Shown one piece after another: positions 52,251 to 62,218 of a stretch of DNA of 64,000 nucleotides (position 1 is its first letter; every line of letters begins with the position of its first letter). A model generated the notes under the pieces. It searched no databases. It was given only the letters and a program-made list of their open reading frames with translations, and was not told where the DNA came from. The position numbers were made by a program, and so were the translations under genes. The DNA is from Plasmodiophora brassicae (taxonomy: Eukaryota > Endomyxa: Phytomyxea > Phytomyxea > Plasmodiophorida). The stretch covers positions 1,178,001 to 1,242,000 of the forward strand of contig CP145417.1 of NCBI GenBank assembly GCA_036867785.1. Reading direction: 5' to 3'.

Positions 52251-55200
52251 ATGAGTCAGGGGACGACGGCCCGCCCACCGGTGCGGTCGTTCGGGCAGCC
52301 GCCGCCCGGGTACGTGGCCGGGCTGGGCCGTGGTGCCGTCGGGTTCACGACGCGGTCGGACATCGGGCCGGCGAAGGTCGGGCCGACGCGCGAGGATCGC
52401 TATGCGGCCGTGCGCGGGTCGTCGAATGCGGCGCTGGTCATGTCGGGGCTCGGGCCGACGCCGAGCCGCGAAGAGGACCTGTCCGAGTCGAACTTTGACG
52501 CGTTCGCCGGGTATGGCGGGTCGTTGTTCGACGCATCGACGCCGTACGATGCGGAAGATCGGGAAGCGGACAACATATACGACGCCGTTGACGCCAAGTC
52601 AGTTCGTGCCGTGTCACTGGGATCGTGTCTAACATCTGGGGTGCAGGATGGAGGAGCGGAGGGCCGCCTACAAAGCGCGGCGCGCCGTCGCCGACCACGA
52701 GGAGCAGCTGAAGAAGCGGCCGAAGCTGCAGGACCAGTTCGCAGATCTGAAACGGCAGCTGGGAACGATCAGCGAAGAAGAATGGTTGAACATTCCTGAA
52801 CCTGCTGATCTGTCGAAGCAGAACAAGAGGTTTGTTCCTCGCGTCCTACGGCATCCCTTCCAATGGTCTTATTCCTTCTGCGTTGCAGGTCATCGTCTAC
52901 GAGGTCTGAAATTTTCACCCCCGTCCCTGACAGCATCATCGCGTCGTCCATATCGTCGACGCAGCATGCCAACGCGCTAGATGCCACCCTGGACGGCGTC
53001 GAGACGCCGATCAGTGCGGCGACGCCATTGCCGTCTGACCTGATGAAGCTGGGGCAGGCAAGATACAAAGTTCTCGGTCAGTTTGCCCTGATTTCAGTTC
53101 CTAGCGTTCGCTGGTGACGTTCCATTGCGCGCCAGGAATCAAGCTCGACAAAATGTCGGACTCGGTGACCGGGCAGACTGTTGTCAATCCCCGTGATTTC
53201 CTGACCGACCTGCGGAGCGTCACTACCATGAACGATGCCGAAGTGAGCGATATCAAGAAGGCACGAACTTTGCTGAAATCTGGTAACCGCTGTCATCTGT
53301 GTCCGTTGTGACGTGAATTGACGTGGCAAATTTCTCAGTTACGGCAACAAACCCGCACCATCCGCCAGGATGGCTATGTGCTGCTCGCTTAGAGGAAGCG
53401 GCCGGCAGGATGTCTGTTGCGCGGAAACTGATTATGAAAGGTCAGGTGTCGCAAGGTGTAGAATCATCTCGTACGGTCTGATATCGTGTACAGCCTGCGA
53501 AGCATGTCCCGATAGTCAAGACGTGTGGCTCGAGGCTGCTCGACTCCATCCGCCGGCCGAAGCAAAGTCAATCTTGGCTCGTGCGGTCACGGCAGTTCCG
53601 ACCTCTGTCAAGGTTTGGATGTCTGCCGTCCGTCTTGAAGAGGACGACAAGGCCAAGCGTGCCGTTCTTCGCAGAGCGTTGGAGCTTGTTCCAACGTAAT
53701 GCTGTTGATGATTCTCTACCCGTATTCAAGCTCGGCTAACCTATAGCTGTACAGATCAGTCCGGCTGTGGAAGGCGGCGATAGAACTTGAAGAACCCGAT
53801 GACGCCCGCGTTCTTCTGTCGTATGCAGTCGAGTGCGTACCCGAGTCAGTGGAGATGTGGCTGGCTCTTGCACGACTGGGTCCGTGTGTTCCTGTTTCAG
53901 TTCGTCTGGATAACAATGTAACTGATGCCATTTGGTATAGAGACGTACGAGAATGCCAAGAAGGTCCTAAACAGGGCGCGCGCGGCGGTGCCCACTGACC
54001 CGTCGATCTGGATTACTGCTGCGCAACTAGGTGCGATTGGCCAACCATGGTTATGCGTGAATATGCTCTGATAGATATGCAGAGGAGGCTAATGGCTCAT
54101 ACGATCGTATTGATGTCATTACTCAAAAAGCTGTCAAATCGTTGGCTGCCAAAGGCGTTGTCATTGATCGAGAGCAATGTAAGGTTCTGTGCTCCCCTGA
54201 ATCGTTTCGTAAACATAACGTTCGCGAACAGGGCTGCGAGAGGCTGAAGCTTCGGAAAAGAGCGGTTCGCCCTTGACGTGCCAGGTAAGTGTTTCGTTTG
54301 CGTTCAGTGTGCTGGCCCTGACTAGATTTAGGCAATCGTCCGTGCTACGCTTGGCCTTGGCGTCGAGCAGCAAGATCGGCGAGCCACATGGACAGCCGAT
54401 GCTCAGGCAGCCCTTGCCAATGGATCCGTCGTTACGGCGAGAGCGATTATGGCACAAACGCTCCTGGCGTATCCGTCGAAGGTCGATCTGTGGTGGGACG
54501 CTGCTCAGCTTGAGAAACATCACGGGACGCATGAATCTCTCATGGCTGTGCTTCACGACGCTGTTAAGCACGTTCCAGAGAGCGAGGTTGTTGATGAGCG
54601 TGGATTCGCGAGCGTGATTGCTCACCTGTGGTTAGGTTCTATGGTTAATGACTGCGAAAGAGCAATGGATGGCGGGCGACCTTGATGGCGCAAGGAGGAC
54701 GCTGGACCTGGCGTTTGAAGCCAACCCGAACTCTGAAGAAATATGGCTTGCCGCTGTAAAGATGGAGAGCGAGAACGGCGAGTACGAACGTGCAAGAGCT
54801 CTTCTGAGCAGAGCAAGGTAATCGGGTGTTGTGATGCGACGACAATCTGTTGATGAAATTGTCAGGTCTCGTGCCCCTGGTGCTCGTGTCTGGATCAAGT
54901 CGGCGAAGATGGAGCGCGAACTCGGGATTCGCGACAATGAGCGCTCCTTAATTCGCGATGCGTTACAGCGGTTCCCGGCGGCCTGGAAGCTTTGGGCAAT
55001 GGCAATCCAGAACGATGTGGCACGGGGAGACGTAGAATCCGCTGCGCAAACATGTCGTGATGCGCTCGCGAGCTGCCCGACGTCGGTGGAGCTGTGGCTC
55101 GTCACGTCACGCTTTCATGCGGATCACGTGTCCGTCGCCAAAGCACGGTAAGGGTTCCGATCTGCGTGCGAGACCGTTGTAGTCCTATTGATCTCTCGCC

Positions 55201-55763
55201 GCAGGGCGGACCTTGAAATTGCAAGGAAGCGCATTCCTGGAAACGACCGCCTGTGGCTCGAGGCCATCCGGATCGAGGAGCGCGACGACACTGCCAACAG
55301 TGAGGTGCAGCACCAGGCCGCGGTCAAGCTCATGTCCCGGGCACTGCAGGAGTGCCCTCAATCTGGCATACTTTGGGCCAAGGCGATCGAGCTGGAGCCT
55401 CGGCCGAAACGGCGCGGCAAGTCGTACGACGCTCTGAAGAAGTGTTCATTCAACGCCCACGTGTTTATCGCCGTCGCCCGCCTGTTCTGGCAAGATCGAA
55501 AGATCAAGAAAGCGCGGAACTGGTTCGAACGGGCTGTCACGGCGGATCCCGACCTCGGTGACGCCTGGGCGTTCTTCTACCGGTTTATCTCCTCGTACTG
55601 CGACGAAGGTGAGCGGGAAGCGGTCTTGAATCGATGCGAAGAGGCGGATCCGCACCATGGTGAATTGTGGTGCGCGGTTTCGAAGGCTGTCGGGAACGAA
55701 CGCCTGAAGGCTCGCGACATCTGCGTCAAAGTCGCGTCCACCCTACCGGAAGGATTCCTATAA
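52251..55763 (+). CDS. PRPF6: Pre-mRNA splicing factor PRPF6 (U5 snRNP, HAT repeats)
   Basis: A scaffold of the U4/U6.U5 tri-snRNP. Exon 1 (52251-52597) holds the PRP1 N-terminal domain: [21 protein letters not shown] and [11 protein letters not shown]. Exon 2 starts at 52647 with [12 protein letters not shown] and [28 protein letters not shown] follows near 53170. HAT repeats continue with [23 protein letters not shown] [17 protein letters not shown] blocks, [26 protein letters not shown] and [22 protein letters not shown]. It ends [10 protein letters not shown]...[13 protein letters not shown]...LPEGFL at the family's usual C-terminus. Many introns of about 55-70 nt; not every junction is resolved. 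It is convergent with the RCC1-IPT gene. Confidence 0.93.
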
Positions 55764-55815
55764 CAAAGGTATTCCAGTTGTGGGATCCGTCGTACGACGC
55801 CATGACGTTGCTGTA

Positions 55816-58800
55816 TCACTTCAGGGTGAATGGGACGTCGACCATGGTAAAGTCAACGCCGTTCAGGGACAGCTCGACGGTGCACGTCTTGCTGGGTGGG
55901 TCGGCAAGCATCGACGGCATAGTGAAGGTCACGACGGCTAGGCCAGTCTTCGGGTTCGGTTCCGATGTCATCTGACATGGAACGACCTGCGCAGGGCCGC
56001 CCGACGACCCGGTCACCCGGACAGCAGACGCGCGGGTGTCGAACACGTTCTTCGCCGTCAGTTTGACCGGGTACCCGCCCGCCGCCGCTCCCGCCGATGG
56101 CTCCAGCTGAAAACGTTCGGGTTAGCCTCGACATCATCGAGACGCGAAGGGTCGTATACCTTGAAGCTGGTAGGTTCGTCGTAGAGTGTGTACGTCAACG
56201 CGTTCCGCATCGAAGCGTCCAGGGCGACCTGGATGGACGGCAACACGATACCGACAGGAAGCGTGAACCGGATCGTGCTCCGGTCAACGAACGTGGAGTG
56301 TACGGTCTGCTCGGGGGACAGGAACACATCCAGCGACTGTTGCTCGTAGAATCCGGAGCCGGCAACAACAACGCTGTTGTCGCGTGCCTTCGGACCAGAC
56401 TCCGGCACCAGGCGTTCTGCTCGAGGCGGCTCGTATTCAACCTGGATCCATTGTCAGCGTCGAGGGTGCCCCAGGTACGAGTGGGCGTGGCAACACCTGT
56501 CCGCACGGCATGAACTCATTGCCGTTATACGACACGTCGATCTTGACACGCTCGTTGCGTCCTTGGAACGGCAGCTGTGGCAGGTCGAACCTCATTATAC
56601 ATTCCAGTGACAACCTGTCAGCGGATCCTGTGACGCCGTTGGTCAGATGCATGGCCTGGGTTGGCGTTGGACGACGCACGCCAACCTGAGGATTCGAGGA
56701 CGGCGCCTGTCGACAGTGCTGTCACCCTTACGCGCGGAACCGGTTGAATGTCGAGCAGCAGCGGATGGTCGAGACCGGTCATCTTGACGCAAAGAGGGCC
56801 TCCTCCGAATGGGACACTAGCCGGGTCGATGGACGATAACTGCGCATCTGAAGGGCCGCCCGTCCCGTCTTAGCACAGCACAGTACGACAGTACGCCCTA
56901 ACATCGTACCGTAGTACACAAACTTGGGCTCCGCGTATTCGACGAATGTCTTCCCGTCAAGCGCAATTGCAAAGTGACAGGCGCCAGCGTCGTCGGTCGG
57001 CGGCGTCTTGAATGTGATTTGTTTCTTGGTTCGGTCGTATACAGCTGGCACGTCTACGAGCACATCACGTCAGCAGTGCCCCCGCCGAAGACACGACTCT
57101 GTCAACGGACCGGGCGGTTTCACCGAGGGCGACCTTCCCAGCTGGTTTTCTGGGATCAGCTGCACGCGAAGATCCGGGTATGGCAAATCGTCGACATCAA
57201 CAGACAGTGTAACCTGATGGAAACCGTGTTCAGCGTTGCGGTTCGTGGGCAATGAACGGCCAGCAATCGAACAGGAGAACCGCCAGACACCGGACCGCAC
57301 TGACGCTCCCCGGCGTTGAGGGACTCAATGGCACGGAATACGGCCACCGGCAACGGGGCACTGTAAAACGTACCGTCCATCGAGGTCGATATCTCTACGG
57401 CCATCTCGTTAGGGCGACTCGTCCACCGCATCGACACTTACGTACCGAGGTTCTTGAGCGGAAACAGCTCGCCAGGGACCAGCTTCGTCAGGCAAGGACT
57501 GACAACTCGAACGCAAAACGGTCCAGGTTCCCCTGAACCCGAACGCATCAGATTCGTCAGCACATGAAAGCATTCCTGCCAGTCCGGGTACCTTCGTAGA
57601 TGCTGCAGTCTACCTCCACAGTCAGGTCCAGCTGAAGAACGCTGACGTTAACCGATTATGGAACCGCAGTTATACACACGAACTGGGTTACGTAAGGCAG
57701 GTATCGAAACCGCACCCAGACTAGCCCGTTGATGCTCGCCATGCCATTGCCGAACAGCGTGATGAGCGTCCCGCCGGACGCACACAACGACGACACATCG
57801 ATATGGGAGATCGACGTTGCCGTCGCACAGATCAGGGCGGACGCGCATTGAGCAATGCGACAGACCGGACGGCCGGACGCGGCCGCCACAGATATCCTTC
57901 CCGGGTCGTCCGTCTTCTCACCCGGCCGTCCCAATCGCCCTGCAAGCAGCGCTTTCAGAAATGAAAAACCATAGGCCGTTATCTATTTCACCTCTAGGAG
58001 AATCACTGCCGAATGTAGTGACGTTGCCAGCGGTATCCAGCACGCAGGAGAAGTTCGGCCCGCAGAGTACCTCAATTGCACGGCAGCCGTCCGGCATTGT
58101 CAGGTCCAGGCGGGTCGGCGCCCGCACGCGACTGCCGCGCCCCGGCAACCCCAGCTGCCCGCACGCGTTCAACCTGTGCGCACGATCCGGTGAATACACG
58201 CATGGCCTGCAGAGCGGCAATCGAAACGGAAACGCGGAGCCGGGCCCAATCTCCGAAATTAACCAAAGCAGTTAACGACTGGCGAATACGTCACGGAGCT
58301 GCATCGTTCCCCGCGGGAAATTGTGCGGAACTGAGGGCCCCGGGAGCCGCGCCCTCAAGTGCTCCGATGCCGATAACGCTTACCCCCAGGCGTAGACGGT
58401 GCCGTCGACGTCCAGGACGAGGGCGTGGGCGCTGCCGGCCGCGATTCGGGTGGCGGCGCGGAACAGCGGCACGGACCGTGGGCGACGTTCGCAGGTGGAC
58501 CGGCGCCCGTGCCCAAGTTGCCCGCATTGGTTCCCGCCGAACGTCCAGACGGACCCGCTGCCGGCTGCTAGGGCGACCGTGAAATCGTCTCCGCAGGCAA
58601 TCGACGCGATGGGCGGCAGGCCGACGACCACGAACGGCGATAAGTGGATAAGGCGCAGGCCGGCGCATTGCCCGTGCTCGGAGGATCCCCAAGTGTAGAC
58701 GTCGCCGCGCCGTGTCAACGCCACGCTGTGCCGGTCGCCACACGCCACCGCCATGACGTCATGTACCTTGGGCACGACTGCCAGCGCGTGATTGCCCTTG

Positions 58801-59245
58801 TCATCGGGTGCAGATCCCAGGCCCAGTTGCGCATTCGCGTTGCAACCGGCACTGCGAACGCGACGATCGGCGCCAACCGCCAGCAGGTGCGTCTTTCCGA
58901 ACGCGAGCTCTTCAACCCCAATGCTCTGCAGGTCGTCGCGTATCCCCTCATAACGCGTGTCCAACTCCAGGAAGTACAACGACGAGCTCTTGTCCGCCAT
59001 GACCAAGACGACTGCGAGCGTCGTTAAGCGCTGGATCCGTATTGCTGGTTCGGGCTTGACGTCTAACCGTTCCCATGCCCGCAGGCGATCTTCCGTACGG
59101 CGGCACTGCTGATCCCAGCTGCTCGCAGGCGACCGGATAGGTCTGACAGGCCGATCCGCTGGTACTCAGCGGCGGTGTTGCCCAGGCGGCCGAACACGTC
59201 AATGTCGCATGTGATGGCCGGTGCGGACACGGCGAACTCCACCAT
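55816..59245 (-). CDS. RCC1-repeat plus IPT/TIG-repeat protein
   Basis: Exon 1 (59245-59068) starts MVEFAVSAPAITCDIDVFGRLGN. From 59011 RCC1-type blades follow: CNANAQLGLGS, VACGDRHSVALTRRGDVYTWGSSEHGQCAG, IACGDDFTVALAAGSGSVWTFGGNQCGQLGHG, AGSAHALVLDVDGTVYAWG, and after an intron NACGQLGLPGRG. IPT/TIG immunoglobulin-like repeats begin near 57850 (VSSLCASGGTLITLFGNG) and recur to 55816 (e.g. VVVAGSGFYEQQSLDVFLS, CTVELSLNGVDFTMVDVPF). About ten introns; the middle exons are only approximate. RCC1 propellers bind proteins and IPT domains are common in surface and DNA-binding proteins. The combination is unusual. No signal peptide or membrane helix was seen. It could be two adjacent genes, but no good start codon separates the parts. 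Confidence 0.72.
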
Positions 59246-61290
59246 CGCTGAACGTCGATCGTGTATCGCAGGTACAGCCAGTCACTGCGGTTACCATGGC
59301 TCGATTGGGTGACACGGGGCACCTCTATACTGGGCTGGCCACTGGCCAGGCAAGTGCGCGCGCGCGCTTTCACGACGGAGTCCGGTGTCCGCCGGAGCCC
59401 CGTGCGCAGTCGCAAATGCCGGCGCGCACGACGTTCGTGCTGCACATGGAACGTTGCTTGGCGATGGTGGAGTTCGTTGGAGGAGGGCGTCATCGAAAGT
59501 TGTCGTGTCCCAGTGCCGTTCTTGCATGAGACACGACAACTTCGATGCCGCCCTCTTCTCCTGCGAACCTCGCCATCGCCCATCGTTCCCCATCCCTAGC
59601 TAGGTTGTTCCACGGACGTCCACGTTCCTGACGTTGCAAGGAGCCGCGGGCCACCATGCGCGCAGCACCGAAAGCTATGGGAGCCGCCGTCATTACTCAG
59701 TAAACAGTTGTGATATCGACGTCGCTGGTTCGTCGCCGTGGTGTAGGAAGCGTTTACCGCATTCCGGTCGACCAATGTGATAGAGCCCTCGACCTGTGGC
59801 GTTCGCCTGCACACGCCCGGTTGCAGTGCAATGAGAGGACCGTCTGAAGTTGGATGCCAACGTCACCAAGGTGTGCAGGTGCGCTCAATGGTGTGCGGTC
59901 GCTGGCATTGCTGCTTGATTGGTTGATGTCGGACGCTGAAAACTGCAGGCAGTTCGTATGGACAAACTCTATCGCCTGATCACACATGCTGCACGTGCAC
60001 ACCACCTTACCCGAATGAACGATCGTTACTGGCTGGGCGCAGCAACCCGTATCAACGCCCAACGCCGAAACTATAGGGCGGATGTGAACATGTCCCACGG
60101 ATTGCTGCAGCTCAAACATGAACAAATGTAATCAACTGGACCCGCTTGATACGAACCCTATGGTTGACCGTCATTGAGGACAACTAGCTAAGGGTGCCTC
60201 TCTCCGAAGAGACCTTCAATATGTACGCAAATCCAGAAATGGCGAATGCATTTGAGATCCCAGTCATGCGCAGCGTCATCAGGTCGTTGTGCCTGGCTTC
60301 AGCCTCGCTTGCCAATATCGTCCGTAATCACCGCTTCCTTGGGGTGAGGTAATTCGAATCAACGTTGATTGCCGGCGACAGTTCTGGATCGCATGCCAAC
60401 ATGTACATAGAGAACAAGAATTTCCTGCTGGAGCATAATGCAGCGCAGTTGTGCTCGTTGTTTACGCAGCACGTGACACTCTGAATAATCAGTGTGTACC
60501 CCCCCAAGTACAGTAATTAATGCTGGCCTATCTATAACGATTCAATGAACTGCCCTGCAATTGGATCTGTCATCAGTTGAGGTAATTGTCCAGGAGAACG
60601 GTGCCGTTATGGAGTCTTTAACGAAATAATGGGTAGCCCCGACCTCGTGACAATTCCTCTTCGTTCACCATTTGATGACGTCTTCTCCTAATCTGGAGCG
60701 GATATTGCGCCATCGTTTGGGATGATTACCAGCCCATGCTGCAGTTCAGTGCTATAAACAAGAATCCGCGACATTCGTCTTAATTTCACGCGTCCACGTA
60801 CCAAACCTCATAACCTCGGCCGCCTTGTTTGGATAGTCAGGGCGGCCCTGCTGCATTTGATAGAATGCCGTCCCTGAACAAGCTGGCCTGCGTATGCTGA
60901 ACTTGTTCTAGCAATGTGATCATATATAATGCGGTCTCAGAGAACCCCATTTGAGACTCTTTTGTCGTGTTTGTAGACCGGGATGCAGACCAACTGGGCC
61001 AGGGGAGAGCGCAGCTATACTAAGCAAATGATGACATATCGTTATTTAATTGGGAGAGACTGTTTGTCCATGCAGCTACATATAATTGAACACTGAACAA
61101 CATGAACGAGAAGTCGGCACTCGTCCTAGTTCTCGAAAACGTCAGAACTGCGAACACGTACTACGCTGCAGGCCCCTTCCACAGTTGGGGACTTGGAGTT
61201 GCGAATCCAACTCCGCAATTTGTCGACAGGCGCGGCACCGGTCACCTCGTAATGTGCGGTGATCCGCAGTTCGAAGCGGGGAGCGAATCA
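59246..61290. other. Two-kb gene-poor spacer
   Basis: It contains a long foldback near 59445-59593 and a weak minus-strand frame (59754-60125) with a CTCSMCDQAIEF Cys cluster but no other support. From about 60126 to 61100 the sequence is AT-richer than the surroundings, with no gene, tRNA or rRNA recognised. Confidence 0.4.
59445..59593. repeat. Imperfect inverted repeat (foldback), arms about 65 bp
   Basis: The left arm (about 59445-59509) and right arm (about 59527-59593) pair around an 18-nt loop. The innermost 30 bp match at about 28 positions (GAGGGCGTCATCGAAAGTTG against its complement). Outer parts pair with small bulges. It lies 200-350 bp upstream of the RCC1-IPT start. Confidence 0.75.
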
Positions 61291-61970
61291 ATGGCATGCG
61301 TGCTACTGCGGCCCCTGCTGCTCCTCTACTGTCTGCTGGCGATCAATGCCAGTGCCATGCGTTTGCGGCTATGGGATTACGCCAATGTTGACGTGAACAG
61401 TTCTGGTGTCCAGAGGGACGTCTCGCGAGGCCTGCGCGACCTGGCCGGCAGCTGCGATGGGAGCGCCGAACGCCCGCCTCTTCCACATCTCGGGATTGCC
61501 GACTTGCGTCCGGTAAGTATACTCTTTTGATTTTTCAGGCGCGCCTATCGAACAGACTGCAATAGGTGAAGGGTTCCATGGAACGAGGCGGACTCTGTTT
61601 CGATCAAAGCCTTGAAGAACTACTCGATATGTTGAACGCCGCCGAATACCTGGATGCTATCGGCATGCTGGACCGCCTGATAGATGAGATTGCCAGGGCC
61701 GTGTTCAATGATCCCAACAATTTCTGTTCCTACGCAGAGGTCACTGAATATATAGCACGGTCTGCCGCAAGGTATGTTTTGTCTGATACTCGTGGTTGAC
61801 CTCCTGCATCTAACGAACGTGTAATCAGTGTTGGCGTTCGTGCCCCACCTGATGTGGTCAGCGTCACCGCTGACCGGGTGGCAAGGATGGCATTCCACAA
61901 CAAATGTATCACAAGTCTGAACGAGACCAATGAGTGCGCAGCCCAATGTAGTCCGGGGTCCTATATTTAG
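61291..61970 (+). CDS. Secreted SKP1/BTB-like protein without LRRs
   Basis: Exons 61291-61512, 61566-61771 and 61829-61970 give 189 aa. The signal peptide is MACVLLRPLLLLYCLLAINASA. Exon 2 encodes SKP1-type helices (SLEELLDMLNAAEYLDAIGMLDRLIDE). Exon 3 matches LRR-C exon 3 in VTADRVARMAFHNKC against ALTRRLAKLYFQNQC. Exon 2 is 206 nt and both junctions have the same phases as in LRR-C, so the two genes are paralogous. The first SKP1 beta-strand part is poorly conserved here. It stops where LRR-C goes on to its repeats. A secreted SKP1 mimic could act on a host or neighbour's ubiquitin system; that is inference. Confidence 0.75.
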
Positions 61971-62218
61971 CTCCTCATCACCTACGTCAGCATCAGCATC
62001 CTCCAGATATTCACATGCGCCAGAGATTCATGTGTCGAGATATGCGGGGATCGAGAGCACGCGATCACGTGCGCCGCTGATGGGAGAGCGGGGTACGGGA
62101 TCGATGGTGGATAAACGGATTCGTCTATTGTGTCACCCGAGGCTTGACGGAAGACACTATAGTGGCCACTACGTGTCGTACGTTGACTCTCCGTGAACGA
62201 CACCGACGACGACACGAC
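61971..62218. other. Spacer upstream of retroelement
   Basis: It lies between the SKP1-like gene and the gag-pol frame. It could contain part of an LTR or leader, but without the 3' copy no LTR boundary or primer-binding site can be defined. Confidence 0.3.

Noticed and set aside
59754-60125. Minus-strand frame with CTCSMC Cys cluster
   Set aside because: Only a weak metal-binding-like patch; no start context, neighbours or family support.
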